A stretch of 48,646 nucleotides of DNA from Magnetococcales bacterium (GCA_015231265.1 JADGBX010000005.1:1-48646); one strand, 5' to 3'; positions 1 to 8,694 are shown, counted from the stretch's first letter. The notes: generated by a model from the sequence alone, not told the origin. Numbers and translations: made by a program.

Positions 1-497
1 GCCACCGTCATGGGAATGGCCGTCAACAGCATGCCGTGTTCTCCCGGTTGGCCCAGGCGATCGACCCGGATGATCAGATCCGCTATTCCTGCAGTCGGAT
101 CGGGATAGCCATCATCCAGACCGATATCGAGTGTTGTTTCAGGATGACGACGCATGAATGTGGCGGCGTGGGGCGTTAGCCAGTGAACACCAAAAGAGGA
201 GGGCGAGATAATGCGGAGTGTTCCCCCGCCGTGTTCTTCCGTATCAACCACCTGACGGTCCGCTTCATGGAGCTGCTCCAGGATGTTGCGGCAGCGGTAG
301 AAGTAGATTCGACCGGCATCGGTGAGAACCACCTTGCGCGTGGTGCGATGAATCAGTGTCACCCCGAGCCGTTTTTCCAAACCGGCAATGCGTTTGCTGA
401 TCACCGGTCGTGTCACTTTCAGCCGTCGGGCTGCATCGATGAAGCTTCCTTCTTCGGCGACGGCAACCAGAGCGCGCATCTCTACCAGATGGTCCAT
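1..497 (-). CDS. LysR-type transcriptional regulator, partial (C-terminus beyond left edge)
   Basis: The first 165 codons of a LysR-family DNA-binding regulator are read on the minus strand from the ATG at 495-497. The N-terminal winged helix-turn-helix is clear: after MDHLVEMRALVAVAEEGSF come AARRLKV and VISKRIAGLEKRLGV (about residues 22-46), then the family hallmark LIHRTTRKVVLTDAG (about 48-62). The linker helix follows, then the start of the substrate-binding domain (TLRIISPSSFGVHWLTP). Family members are about 300 residues long, so roughly half lies outside the window. The inducer and targets cannot be inferred. Such regulators often control a divergent gene, but the next gene here (661-879) is on the same strand and upstream. 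Confidence 0.9.
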   Translation of the reverse strand, partial: MDHLVEMRALVAVAEEGSFIDAARRLKVTRPVISKRIAGLEKRLGVTLIHRTTRKVVLTDAGRIYFYRCRNILEQLHEADRQVVDTEEHGGGTLRIISPSSFGVHWLTPHAATFMRRHPETTLDIGLDDGYPDPTAGIADLIIRVDRLGQPGEHGMLLTAIPMTV

Positions 498-583
498 GAC
501 TCTTCTGCTTTAAAAAGGGAATTGAAAGGATCGCGGCATGCGTCGGTTGAATGGTTTGGCAAGAAATATCTTATGAATCAACG

Positions 584-604
584 AAAAAACCCTCCTGCCA
601 GGAG
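584..604 (-). terminator. Probable intrinsic terminator of the small gene 661-879
   Basis: Read on the minus strand, a short hairpin (CTCCT, loop GGC, AGGAG at 592-604) is followed by GG and a run of six T. The stem is short, but the placement 57 nt after the stop of the minus-strand small gene fits. Confidence 0.5.
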
Positions 605-660
605 TTCTGGTCCAAGCCGGTGATGCCACTATGCGCGTGGAGAGCGGCGGACAGTCGTGG

Positions 661-879
661 TCAACACGCCCTAGGGCGTATCAGAGCATAGACCGCAACA
701 GCTTCCAACAGGAAGAGTCCCCAGAATACCACCGAAATGGCCAGTGGGGTCGGGAGAATTTTTGACGTACTCAAAGAGGGGGGGATTTTGAAATTGCTCG
801 GGCGTCCATCCAGGTAAAGAGGTGCATGATCCACTGGGGACTCGACATGCTGGGGGAGAAGAGTCGGTTTGAGTCCCAT
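661..879 (-). CDS. Small single-pass membrane protein, unknown function
   Basis: A 72-residue protein that I do not recognise. The first 45 residues are polar and proline-rich. A single hydrophobic segment, about residues 46-67 (LAISVVFWGLFLLEAVAVYAL), is followed by a short basic end, so an inner-membrane C-terminal anchor is likely. An AGGAAG ribosome-binding site sits about 5 nt before the ATG, which supports a real gene. It is followed by a likely terminator at 584-604 and lies on the same strand as the LysR gene. It could still be spurious, because no family can be assigned. Confidence 0.5.
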   Translation of the reverse strand: MGLKPTLLPQHVESPVDHAPLYLDGRPSNFKIPPSLSTSKILPTPLAISVVFWGLFLLEAVAVYALIRPRAC

Positions 880-1385
880 AAGCTTCCTGAAATGGAATCA
901 GAGCTGAGAATTCTCCCCTATTAAATCAGATAGATAATTTCTGAAATTGGCATTCAGAAAGATGACGCGCTTAAAAATAGATTCAATGGTTCTCTTTCCG
1001 TTGATTATTATGGGCTGTTTCCGTTTCATTCCTGTTGACGGTGAGAAATCAGCGATTAAGCATCTGATTTGTGTTGCGCCGTTCGGACTCTGCATATTAT
1101 TGTTCACTTCCCGGAAACGGATGGGACGAAGGGGCCTGTAGTTGAAAAGCGTGAGCTTGCCGGTTTGCTGCTGGTTTGCAAGGCTCTGGATTTTTTGATG
1201 ATTGTAGCATTGGTGCATGTGGTAAACTGTGTGTGAAAAGAAGTTGTTGCGCGGTAGTAGGCTGAATCCATGCAACAAGAGTTTCTGAATGACGTGAACC
1301 GTTTCGTGCGTGAGTGAAGTGGTTTTCTCCCCTCCCTACTCTTCGATAATAAGGGGTAACAAGTGCCCGACATGGATGCCCACCC
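880..1385. other. Intergenic region upstream of the EPS cluster
   Basis: A stretch of 506 nt without a convincing gene. The open frames on both strands are short, lack ribosome-binding sites and show no recognisable motif. It must carry the promoter for the plus-strand EPS genes and for the minus-strand small gene, but I could not identify a strong sigma-70 or sigma-54 site by eye. Confidence 0.5.
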
Positions 1386-2852
1386 ATGATCCGCGTGTTC
1401 AAGCACTACATATCCCGTTGGTCTCTGCTTCTGGTGATGCTGGAGTCGGCTTGGTTCTATTTCTCTGTGTACGCCGGAGTGACCGCAAGGTTCTATGGAT
1501 ATCCTCAACCTGATGATATCCACGGTGATCTTCTGATGCCCAAAGCCGCCTTTTTCGCTTTGGTAATGATCGTCAGCATGACGGCCATGGGCCGTTACCG
1601 GCACATGTTGGAGGGAGGAGTGTTGGGGGATGGGTTCGTCGGTGAGAGTTTGAATGTCTTCCTCAGCTTTCTCATCGGTTTGATAGCCGTGAGTATGGGG
1701 TTCTATCTCTTCCCGAATATGTTTATCGGCCGCGGGGCTTTTGCTTGGTCTCTTCTGGTGGCGTTGTTGGGCATACTGGCGATTCGTTGGTTTTTTATCA
1801 ATTATGTTATGGATATGGCGCATTTGAAACGCCGCGTTCTGATTTATGGTGCTGGGAGCAGAGCCAAACTGCTGGGTAATTTCACCGATGATCGTAATGT
1901 GGATCATCTGTTCGTCGGGTATTGGCCGGTAGAGGGTGAGTCCGTGCATGTGGAAGAGCAGTATACATTGCGTGATTCCCGGGGTTTGTCCCACTGTGTC
2001 AGGGCGCAGGCCGTTGATGAGATTGTTATTGCTCATGATGACAATCTGCACGAAGCTTCCATGACCGAAATTCTCGATTGCAAAACCCTGGGTGTGCGGA
2101 TACTTGATCTCCCCGGGTACTTTGAACGAGAGCAGCGCATGATCAATATGGATGTGCTGGGTTCCTGTTGGTGGATCTTCAATTCCGACGGTCTCAGCCG
2201 CGGACCGCTGCGAGAGATTACGAAAAAGGTGTTCGATATCGGTTCCAGTCTCCTGATTCTGTTTCTTGGATGGCCCATCATGCTTCTCACAACGGTGGCC
2301 ATCTGGATAGAGAGCCGTGGAAAAGGGCCGATTCTCTTCATCCAGGACCGGGTCGGCTATGGTGGTCGAATCATCCAGGTGATGAAGTTTCGCAGCATGC
2401 GGACGGATGCTGAGAAGGATGGAGTCGCACGCTGGGCACAGAAAGATGATGATCGAGTTACCCGTGTCGGACGTTTTATTCGCAAAATGCGAATCGATGA
2501 GATGCCCCAGATTTTCAATGTTCTGAAAGGGGAGATGAGCTTGGTGGGACCGCGTCCCGAGCGCCCACATTTCGTCGATATTCTGAGTAACAAAATTCCC
2601 TATTATAAAGAACGATTGCGGGTGAAGCCGGGAATCACGGGTTGGGCGCAGATCTGTTACGGCTATGGCGCCTCCGAACACGATGCTGCTGAAAAGCTGA
2701 AATATGATCTCTACTACGTGAAGAATCACGGACTCTTTTTCGATCTGCTGGTGCTTGTTCACTCCATGGAGGTCGTGCTGTTTGGTTGGGGGGCTAGCAG
2801 TCCGAGATGGGTCGAAACTGCCGAACGACGAAAGCGAAGACAGAATAAGTAA
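1386..2852 (+). CDS. XrtA/PEP-CTERM-associated polyprenyl-phosphate sugar transferase (EpsB-type)
   Basis: This 488-residue polyisoprenyl-phosphate hexose-1-phosphate transferase starts EPS repeat-unit assembly by loading the first sugar phosphate onto undecaprenyl phosphate at the inner membrane. N-terminal membrane segments lie at about 12-30, 54-72, 92-112 and 117-138. A cytosolic nucleotide-binding-like domain (VLIYGAGSRA at 151-160) follows, and a re-entrant or membrane segment at about 286-306 precedes the catalytic domain. Catalytic-domain motifs are KFRSMRTDAE (334-343), DEMPQIFNVLKGEMS and LVGPRPERP (386-394). Length and N-terminus fit the exosortase-associated family (TIGR03013 type) better than WbaP or WcaJ. 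It is the first gene of the cluster. The ribosome-binding site before the ATG is weak. Confidence 0.9.
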   Translation: MIRVFKHYISRWSLLLVMLESAWFYFSVYAGVTARFYGYPQPDDIHGDLLMPKAAFFALVMIVSMTAMGRYRHMLEGGVLGDGFVGESLNVFLSFLIGLIAVSMGFYLFPNMFIGRGAFAWSLLVALLGILAIRWFFINYVMDMAHLKRRVLIYGAGSRAKLLGNFTDDRNVDHLFVGYWPVEGESVHVEEQYTLRDSRGLSHCVRAQAVDEIVIAHDDNLHEASMTEILDCKTLGVRILDLPGYFEREQRMINMDVLGSCWWIFNSDGLSRGPLREITKKVFDIGSSLLILFLGWPIMLLTTVAIWIESRGKGPILFIQDRVGYGGRIIQVMKFRSMRTDAEKDGVARWAQKDDDRVTRVGRFIRKMRIDEMPQIFNVLKGEMSLVGPRPERPHFVDILSNKIPYYKERLRVKPGITGWAQICYGYGASEHDAAEKLKYDLYYVKNHGLFFDLLVLVHSMEVVLFGWGASSPRWVETAERRKRRQNK

Positions 2853-2909
2853 AAGGGAGCGTTCCCAGAGCCGTGCCTGAATGCGGTGTACTCTCCTGTG
2901 CATTGGCGG

Positions 2910-2915
2910 TATAAT
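2910..2915 (+). promoter_or_regulatory. Possible -10 element upstream of the chain-length gene
   Basis: A perfect TATAAT lies 82 nt before the chain-length determinant start and inside a small GGCGG/CCGCC hairpin. No good -35 hexamer is visible at the usual distance, so this is only a candidate internal promoter. Confidence 0.2.
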
Positions 2916-2996
2916 GCCGCCCTTTGATAACGCCATCACACAAAGAAGTCGCCTGTCCAGTGAGCGGCCGTAAACGGTTGAGGCATCCGGAATCGT

Positions 2997-4562
2997 ATGC
3001 AGGAATTCGAGTTACGTGACATAATCTATCTCGTCTTCACGCACCTTCGCGGCATGTGGCGCCACCGGTGGCACATGGTCTTCATGGCGTGGTTTATCTG
3101 TATTACCGGTTGGACGGCCGTTGCTTTCATGGAGGATCAGTACGTCTCCCGTGGACGGGTGCTGATCGAAGATCCTCAGCGGCAGATATCTCCGTTTCTC
3201 AAAGGGATCATGAGTGAGACCGACGTCACCATGGAAGCCCGCAAGATTCTTGACCACCTGCTCAGTCGTCCCAATCTGATCAAGGTGATTCAGGAGACCA
3301 GCCTGGCACACCGGATTGAAAAAGAGCATCAGCTCGATGAGATCATCAACATGTTGCGGGCGCAGTTGTCGGTGAGTCCCAGCCGGGGCAACGTCTATAT
3401 TATCTCCCACCGTTCCAATGAGCGTACCATTACCACCGAGGTGGTGAAGGTGCTGCTCAACATCCTGATGCAGGACTCCATCGATGTGATGACTGCCAGT
3501 CAGGCGCGTCAGGCACAGAAGTTCCTTGAGAACCAGATCGGCGAATATGAAGCAAAAGTCGCTGTTCAGGAGCAGGAGTTGCGGGAGTTCAAGAGCAAGA
3601 ACCGCTTCAACCTTTCCGGAGGCCGGGAAGGCTACTTCAAGGAACTCAAGAAGATGAGCGCGCAGTTGGAAGAGGCCAACCTCAAACTGCGCACGACGGA
3701 AAAACGGCGTGAGGAGTTGAGTCGTCAGTTGATGCGCATGGAAGAGCAGTCCTCGCCCGTGCTGGAGATCGAACAGCGGATTCAGGAACTGGAAGCGCGT
3801 TTGGATGAGCTGCTGGGTAAGTTCTACATGAAGGGTGGCCGCAAAATGCCGCTCTATAACGAATCCCATCCGGATGTGATCTCCCTGCGTCGCCAGATTG
3901 CAGCAATTGAGCAGCAGAAGATCGACAAACTCAATTGGCTGGAAGAGGTCAGGGACAACCCTGCCCAGTGGGAGATGGATGTGGATCCCATCTACCGCAA
4001 GATCAAAATTGATATCTCCGACCTTGATGTGGAGTTGATCAGTCTGCGGGAGCGGGTACAACAGCTTGAGAATCGACTCAGCGAACTGCGGCAACTGGAG
4101 AAGCAGATTCCAGCTGTGGAGGTGGAGTTGATCCGCATGGAACAACATTTCAGTATGACGAAAGAGCGCCTGTTGGCCCTGCTTAACAAACAGAGCGCTG
4201 CCCGTTTCTCCGGCGACGTGGCGGAAGGACTCAGTAAGGAAGTGCGTTTCCGTATTATCGAACAGCCTTCGGTGCCCACCCGTCCCGTCGGACCCAATCG
4301 TCCTCTCTTCCTGACCGTAGTGCTGATTGGTGCGGTATTGGGAGGGGTCGCATTGGCGCTCTTTCTTTCAGTGATTCGCCCTGTGTTCGATAGCCCGGCA
4401 GCTCTGAAAAAGGAGCTGGGGCTTCCGGTCCTTGGTATGGTCTCAATGGTTGATGAGGGGCCTGGCATGGCCTTCTTCTCATCCAAGCCGCTCTTCGTCA
4501 TTATTGTGATTATGCTGATGGGTTCCTATGCTGGCATCATGATGTTTTCGCATTTGATGTAA
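2997..4562 (+). CDS. XrtA-system polysaccharide chain-length determinant (Wzz/GumC-like)
   Basis: A 521-residue inner-membrane co-polymerase that sets EPS chain length and partners the tyrosine kinase encoded next. The first membrane segment is at about 28-46, followed by the Wzz region. A long periplasmic coiled coil rich in E, Q, R and L spans about residues 165-395. A proline-rich PSVPTRPVGPNRP motif precedes the second membrane segment (about 438-460). A third hydrophobic stretch ends the protein (about 497-518), as is usual in the exosortase-associated subfamily. The kinase domain is on a separate polypeptide rather than fused. The ATG lies 144 nt after the transferase stop. Confidence 0.9.
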   Translation: MQEFELRDIIYLVFTHLRGMWRHRWHMVFMAWFICITGWTAVAFMEDQYVSRGRVLIEDPQRQISPFLKGIMSETDVTMEARKILDHLLSRPNLIKVIQETSLAHRIEKEHQLDEIINMLRAQLSVSPSRGNVYIISHRSNERTITTEVVKVLLNILMQDSIDVMTASQARQAQKFLENQIGEYEAKVAVQEQELREFKSKNRFNLSGGREGYFKELKKMSAQLEEANLKLRTTEKRREELSRQLMRMEEQSSPVLEIEQRIQELEARLDELLGKFYMKGGRKMPLYNESHPDVISLRRQIAAIEQQKIDKLNWLEEVRDNPAQWEMDVDPIYRKIKIDISDLDVELISLRERVQQLENRLSELRQLEKQIPAVEVELIRMEQHFSMTKERLLALLNKQSAARFSGDVAEGLSKEVRFRIIEQPSVPTRPVGPNRPLFLTVVLIGAVLGGVALALFLSVIRPVFDSPAALKKELGLPVLGMVSMVDEGPGMAFFSSKPLFVIIVIMLMGSYAGIMMFSHLM

Positions 4563-4651
4563 GTGGAACTCTTCCGGTTTGCACTCTCTGCCGCCGAGCC
4601 GCTGTTGTCTCGCCTCGGGAAATGCAACAATAGAATAAAGAGATGGTCGGA

Positions 4652-4681
4652 GATGTGGAACGTTTCACAACGTCCCACATC
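4652..4681 (+). repeat. Near-perfect inverted repeat between chain-length and kinase genes
   Basis: Arms of 13 nt (GATGTGGAACGTT and AACGTCCCACATC) differ at one position and enclose a 4-nt loop, TCAC. No T-tract follows, so it is not a canonical terminator. It sits 104 nt before the kinase start, inside the operon. It could be an RNA hairpin that affects expression ratio or stability, or an operator. Confidence 0.6.
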
Positions 4682-4785
4682 GAGCCGAATCATCATCCAC
4701 TCATAAATCTGTTTGGAAACGTCTTCTTTCCGGTGCTACCCTGATGTTTGATCAGTGAGTGAACGAGACGGAGAGGCATGAAACC

Positions 4786-5724
4786 ATGCAATACACACAA
4801 AATCCCCGGGTGGGTGAGGTTACGGATGTTCCGCCCGACGCCCCTCCGAGTCCCTTTGACAATCAGAACTTCTCTGTACGCAAGAAGGTTGTGCTCGATT
4901 TCGAGCGCCTGAAAAGCAAGGGTATTCTTACTCCCGATATCGGACGCAGTGCTGTTGCGGAAGAGTACAGGGTGATCAAACGTCCCCTGTTGATCAATGC
5001 TACGGATCGCAGCCCTTCGCAGCCACGGCACGCTAATATGATCATGGTGACCAGCGCCTTTCCCAAAGAGGGAAAGACCTTCACCGCCATCAATCTGGCC
5101 ATGAGTCTTGCGGCGGAGATGGACAACACTGTTGTCCTGGTGGACGGTGATGTGGCCAAACCATCGGTCAGCCGCATTCTTGGTTTCAAGGCCAAGGTTG
5201 GCCTGATCGACCATCTTCTGGGCAAGGTGGATCACTTCTCCGATGTCCTGATCAGAACCAATGTCCCTAAATTGATGCTGTTGCCATCGGGTCGCCGCCA
5301 TCACCACGCCACTGAGCTTCTGGCCAGTGAGAATATGCGGTTGCTACTCAATGATCTGGGTTCCAGTGGTCCTGATCGGATCGTCGTCTTCGATTCACCG
5401 CCACTTCTCGTGACCACCGAAGCGCGCGAACTTGCCCGCAATATGGGGCAGATCGTTATGGTCGTCGAAGCGGAACGCACGCCTCAGATTGCCGTTAAAG
5501 ACGCTTTGCAGCAGTTGGAGAACCTGGAAATCGTCGGTTTGGTGCTCAATAAGACCCGCGCCCGCAACAGTGGTGGTTACTACTACTACGGTTACGGCGG
5601 CTATGGTGGTTACGGCGGCTATGGTGGTTACGGCGGCTATGGTGGTTACGGCGGTTATGGTAGTTACGGCGGTTATGGTGGTGGCAAGAAGAAGAGCTTC
5701 TGGAAACGGCTTTTCGGACTCTGA
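4786..5724 (+). CDS. XrtA-associated tyrosine autokinase with Gly/Tyr repeat tail
   Basis: A BY-kinase of 312 residues that phosphorylates its own C-terminal tyrosines and works with the adjacent chain-length protein. The variant Walker A is AFPKEGKT (91-98), Walker A' is VVLVDGDVAKP (116-126) and Walker B is IVVFDSPP (199-206). The tail, residues 263-300, contains 14 tyrosines in a YYYYGY start followed by GGY triplets, and ends in the basic KKKSFWKRLFGL. The ATG at 4786 is preferred over the GTG at 4759 because GAGAGG precedes it at a proper distance. The tail is encoded by an 18-bp tandem DNA repeat (5593-5682), so its length may vary between strains. Confidence 0.9.
   Translation: MQYTQNPRVGEVTDVPPDAPPSPFDNQNFSVRKKVVLDFERLKSKGILTPDIGRSAVAEEYRVIKRPLLINATDRSPSQPRHANMIMVTSAFPKEGKTFTAINLAMSLAAEMDNTVVLVDGDVAKPSVSRILGFKAKVGLIDHLLGKVDHFSDVLIRTNVPKLMLLPSGRRHHHATELLASENMRLLLNDLGSSGPDRIVVFDSPPLLVTTEARELARNMGQIVMVVEAERTPQIAVKDALQQLENLEIVGLVLNKTRARNSGGYYYYGYGGYGGYGGYGGYGGYGGYGGYGSYGGYGGGKKKSFWKRLFGL
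5593..5682 (+). repeat. 18-bp tandem repeat coding the Gly/Tyr kinase tail
   Basis: Five consecutive 18-bp units of the form TACGGCGGCTATGGTGGT. The first three are identical, the fourth and fifth differ by one or two bases, and the fourth encodes a Ser in place of Gly. Each unit encodes YGGYGG. Because 18 is a multiple of three, slippage would change tail length without breaking the frame. Confidence 0.95.
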
Positions 5725-5830
5725 CAGGCTATCGATATTTTTTTAGGGGCGGGGGTGTCGTCATGAGATCCAAGCCCCTGTTTCGTCGCGAAGAAGCCAG
5801 CTCCCGGTTTCCGTTACATGGTGAAAGAGC

Positions 5831-7009
5831 ATGACAGACTACTCTCCCATTCTCTGCGTGGTCGGTGCTCGGCCCAATTTCATCAAGATTGCGCCGATTC
5901 TCTCCGCCTTGCGCAGTGATCCCATCTCCATGCCTGCTCGACTGGTGCACACCGGTCAGCACTATGACGATGCCATGAAGGAGACCTTCTTTCGCCAATT
6001 GGGCATTCCCGATCCTGATGTGGATCTTGGCGTCGGATCCGGCTCCCATGCGGCACAGACTGCCGAGATCATGAAGCGGTTCGAACCGGAGATCGATCGT
6101 TCCAAGCCTGAAGCGGTGTTGGTGGTCGGTGATGTCAATTCAACGCTGGCCTGTGCCCTGGTAGCAGCGAAGAAGGGGATTCCGGTGATCCATGTGGAAG
6201 CGGGTTTGCGCAGCTTTGACCGCACCATGCCGGAAGAGATCAACCGCATTCTTACCGATCAGCTCTCCGATCTTCTCTTCACCACGGAGCGAGACGCCAA
6301 GGTTCAGTTGGTGAAAGAGGGGATTCGTCCGAAGAAAGTGCACTTCGTCGGCAATGTGATGATCGACTCCCTGACGTCGGCATTGCCGAAGATTCCGAAA
6401 GCATCTGATGTTGTCGCTGAACAGTTTCCGGAACTGGATGATTTTTCCACCGAGCCCGGGAGCTACGGAGTGATGACCCTGCACCGGCCTGCCAATGTGG
6501 ACGATCCGGAAATGTTCGAACGCATAGCCCAGACCATTCGCGATGTCAGTCGGCGGATTCCTCTGATCTTTCCGGTTCATCCTCGCACTCAGGCGCGCAT
6601 CAAACAGTTCGGATTGGAGATGTTGATCGGCTCACCGCCGCGTCCGGGTCTGCCTACCGGACGGATTCTTATGATGCCACCTGTGGGTTACATGGAGATT
6701 CTTAGTCTCATGGCCGGGGCGAAAATGGTTCTGACCGACTCCGGAGGTATTCAGGAGGAGACGACGGCTCTGGGCATTCCGTGTCTCACCATGCGGGAGA
6801 ATACGGAACGACCCATCACTGTGGAGCAGGGGGCCAATACGATCGTTGGTACCGACCCTGATGTGATCCTTAGTGAAGTGAATGCCATTCTTCAGCACGG
6901 TGGAAAAGCAGGAAAGGTGCCGGAGTTGTGGGATGGGCAGGCAGCACTCCGCATAGCGCGCGTTCTCAAACAGCGGTATGGCAAGGATCGGGCTGGTCTG
7001 AAGGGGTAA
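5831..7009 (+). CDS. wecB: UDP-N-acetylglucosamine 2-epimerase (non-hydrolysing)
   Basis: A 392-residue cytosolic enzyme that interconverts UDP-GlcNAc and UDP-ManNAc to supply an amino sugar for the polysaccharide. Family motifs are RPNFIKIAPI near the N-terminus, GDVNSTLACALVA, VEAGLRSFDRTMPEEINR, HRPANVDD and TDSGGIQEE near residues 303-311, all in the expected order. Length is typical of bacterial WecB/MnaA. It is 106 nt after the kinase gene and only 3 nt before the deacetylase gene, which indicates co-transcription. The symbol is assigned by family; the role here is EPS precursor supply rather than necessarily enterobacterial common antigen. Confidence 0.93.
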   Translation: MTDYSPILCVVGARPNFIKIAPILSALRSDPISMPARLVHTGQHYDDAMKETFFRQLGIPDPDVDLGVGSGSHAAQTAEIMKRFEPEIDRSKPEAVLVVGDVNSTLACALVAAKKGIPVIHVEAGLRSFDRTMPEEINRILTDQLSDLLFTTERDAKVQLVKEGIRPKKVHFVGNVMIDSLTSALPKIPKASDVVAEQFPELDDFSTEPGSYGVMTLHRPANVDDPEMFERIAQTIRDVSRRIPLIFPVHPRTQARIKQFGLEMLIGSPPRPGLPTGRILMMPPVGYMEILSLMAGAKMVLTDSGGIQEETTALGIPCLTMRENTERPITVEQGANTIVGTDPDVILSEVNAILQHGGKAGKVPELWDGQAALRIARVLKQRYGKDRAGLKG

Positions 7010-7012
7010 ATC

Positions 7013-7954
7013 ATGTCCCATAAGGATCTATCCGTTCCGAACAGCACCGAAGCGCCCGACCGGATTGTCAATGCGTTCACCGTCGATGTGGAGGATTACT
7101 ATCAGGTTTCCGCTTTCGAGAAGCACATCGACCGTTCACAGTGGCCGCAGTGGCCCAGCCGGGTTGAGGCCAACACCGAACGCCTCCTGCAGCTCTGCGA
7201 TGATCATGGTGTACAGGGTTCTTTCTTCATTCTGGGGTGTGTCGCCGAGCGCTCTCCCCAGCTTGTTCGCCGTATAGCCGAGGCAGGACATGAGATCGCC
7301 AGCCACGGCTACGCCCATATCCGTGTCTCCGATCAGACGCCTGATCAGTTTCTTGAGGATGTCAGTCGAACCCGTCACATTCTGGAAGAGATTTCCGGTC
7401 AGCCGGTGATCGGCTATCGCGCTGCCAGTTACTCCATTGATGCTCGCTCGCTCTGGGCGCTGTCGTTGCTGCACAGGGCGGGGTATCGTTACAGTTCCAG
7501 CATCTACCCCATCCATCACGACCACTACGGTATGCGGGAAGCACCCCGTTTTCCGTTTCGGCTTCAGTCGGGAGAGGGTGGGACGGAGCCGTGCGTACCG
7601 GAACTTCCCATCACCACGCTTGAGGTCGGCAATCGTCGTTTACCTTGTGGCGGAGGCGGCTGGTTTCGCCTGTTGCCGTTTGCCGTTCATGCCTGGATGT
7701 TCAATCGAATATTGCGGAGCGATCATCATCCCGGTCTCTTTTACTGTCACCCCTGGGAGTTGGATGCCGACCAGCCGCGGGTGCCTGATCTTCCGGCGAA
7801 AACCCGTTTTCGCCACTACGTCAATCTCTCCCGCATGCCGCATAAGATCGATCAGCTTCTGGGAGCGTTTCGCTGGAGCCGGATGGATCGGGTATTTCGG
7901 AGTGTGATCGAACGTGCTGCATCATCATCAGATGGCGGATGCGTTGACAAATAG
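7013..7954 (+). CDS. XrtA-system polysaccharide deacetylase (NodB/CE4 family)
   Basis: A 313-residue NodB-homology enzyme predicted to N-deacetylate the EPS or its lipid-linked precursor. The metal-site aspartate pair is visible in FTVDVEDYYQ (about residues 22-31), and the histidine motif is EIASHGYAH (about 91-99). Also seen are GSFFILG and YRAASYSID, the latter carrying the RxxxY-type motif. The C-terminal YCHPWELD motif is characteristic of the PEP-CTERM-associated group (TIGR03006 type). There is no signal peptide, as in that subfamily. It starts 3 nt after the wecB stop. Confidence 0.9.
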   Translation: MSHKDLSVPNSTEAPDRIVNAFTVDVEDYYQVSAFEKHIDRSQWPQWPSRVEANTERLLQLCDDHGVQGSFFILGCVAERSPQLVRRIAEAGHEIASHGYAHIRVSDQTPDQFLEDVSRTRHILEEISGQPVIGYRAASYSIDARSLWALSLLHRAGYRYSSSIYPIHHDHYGMREAPRFPFRLQSGEGGTEPCVPELPITTLEVGNRRLPCGGGGWFRLLPFAVHAWMFNRILRSDHHPGLFYCHPWELDADQPRVPDLPAKTRFRHYVNLSRMPHKIDQLLGAFRWSRMDRVFRSVIERAASSSDGGCVDK

Positions 7955-7975
7955 CTATACTGATCGTTTGATAAA

Positions 7976-8034
7976 AAAACACCGTTTATCAGGAACGAGA
8001 TCGATATAAAACACCGTTTATCAGGAATGAGATC
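7976..8034 (+). repeat. 27-bp direct repeat immediately upstream of the Sel1 gene
   Basis: Two copies of AAAACACCGTTTATCAGGAA followed by C or T and GAGATC lie at 7976-8002 and 8008-8034, differing at a single base. The second copy carries the ribosome-binding site and abuts the ATG at 8035. The first copy also forms a TGATAAA/TTTATCA inverted repeat with sequence just before it. Confidence 0.9.
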
Positions 8035-8580
8035 ATGGATCCGGAGCGCTCCCTTTCCCCTCAAGAGAGAGATCACCTTGCCAATCTGCTGAAAACCGCT
8101 GAAGATCCCGTCGCACTCGGCTGGACTCTTCTGACCGATGTTTCACTTCCCAACAACATCTGGCAGGCGATTTACTGTTTCCAACGTGCTGCCAAGAAGG
8201 GGTGTCCTGACGGTCAATGCTCTTTGGGCCGTATGTTTGAAGAGGGCAGGGGCTTTGAACAGGATGGTGCCGATGCGGCCGACTGGTACCGCAAGGCGGC
8301 TGAACAGGGGCATGCCGAAGCCCAGCACCGACTCGGGGCGCTCTACGCCTACAATCAGGAAGTGCCCAAGGATTATGAGGAAGCGTTGCGGTGGTTTCAT
8401 CTTGCTGCAGAGCAGGGGTATGCCTGGGGTGAATGTGATATCGGGATCATGCATGAGTTCGGGCACGGCGTATCGCAGGATCTCGACAAAGCGGTGGCGT
8501 GGTTTGAAAAGGCGGCACTGCGTGGCAATGGCGTTGCGCGTTCCAAACTGAGTCTGCACAGGAAGAGTCGGGTCGAATAG
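8035..8580 (+). CDS. Sel1-repeat (SLR) protein
   Basis: A 181-residue alpha/alpha-solenoid protein with about four Sel1-like repeats from residue 38 onward. Examples are AIYCFQRAAKKGCPDGQCSL, DAADWYRKAAEQGHAEAQHR, EALRWFHLAAEQGYAWGECD and KAVAWFEKAALRGNGVARSK. Such solenoids mediate protein-protein contacts. There is no signal peptide or membrane segment, so it is probably cytoplasmic. It sits between two exosortase-cluster genes and probably serves the EPS machinery, although Sel1 proteins are not a standard part of that cluster. The start lies directly after the second copy of a duplicated 27-bp sequence. Confidence 0.85.
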   Translation: MDPERSLSPQERDHLANLLKTAEDPVALGWTLLTDVSLPNNIWQAIYCFQRAAKKGCPDGQCSLGRMFEEGRGFEQDGADAADWYRKAAEQGHAEAQHRLGALYAYNQEVPKDYEEALRWFHLAAEQGYAWGECDIGIMHEFGHGVSQDLDKAVAWFEKAALRGNGVARSKLSLHRKSRVE

Positions 8581-8694
8581 TGTTGTGAATAGGGAGTGTT
8601 CGTTGTTCTGCCGCTCTCCAATTCTTCTCTTCACCTTACAGCAGAGTCTGGTTGGCACTCTCAAGCACCTTGATCGCTTCACGGAGGAGACCCT

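Noticed and set aside
1104-2939. Long minus-strand open frame opposite the sugar transferase gene
   Set aside because: It lies antisense to a clearly recognisable gene, has no family features, and is explained by codon bias of the true frame.
3012-4148. Long minus-strand frame opposite the chain-length gene
   Set aside because: It is an antisense shadow of a Glu/Leu/Gln-rich coiled coil, giving a Leu/His-rich translation with no motif.
5432-5746. Second plus-strand frame through the Gly/Tyr repeat (Val/Ala/Met-rich)
   Set aside because: It is the out-of-frame reading of the tandem repeat, and the kinase motifs are in the other frame.
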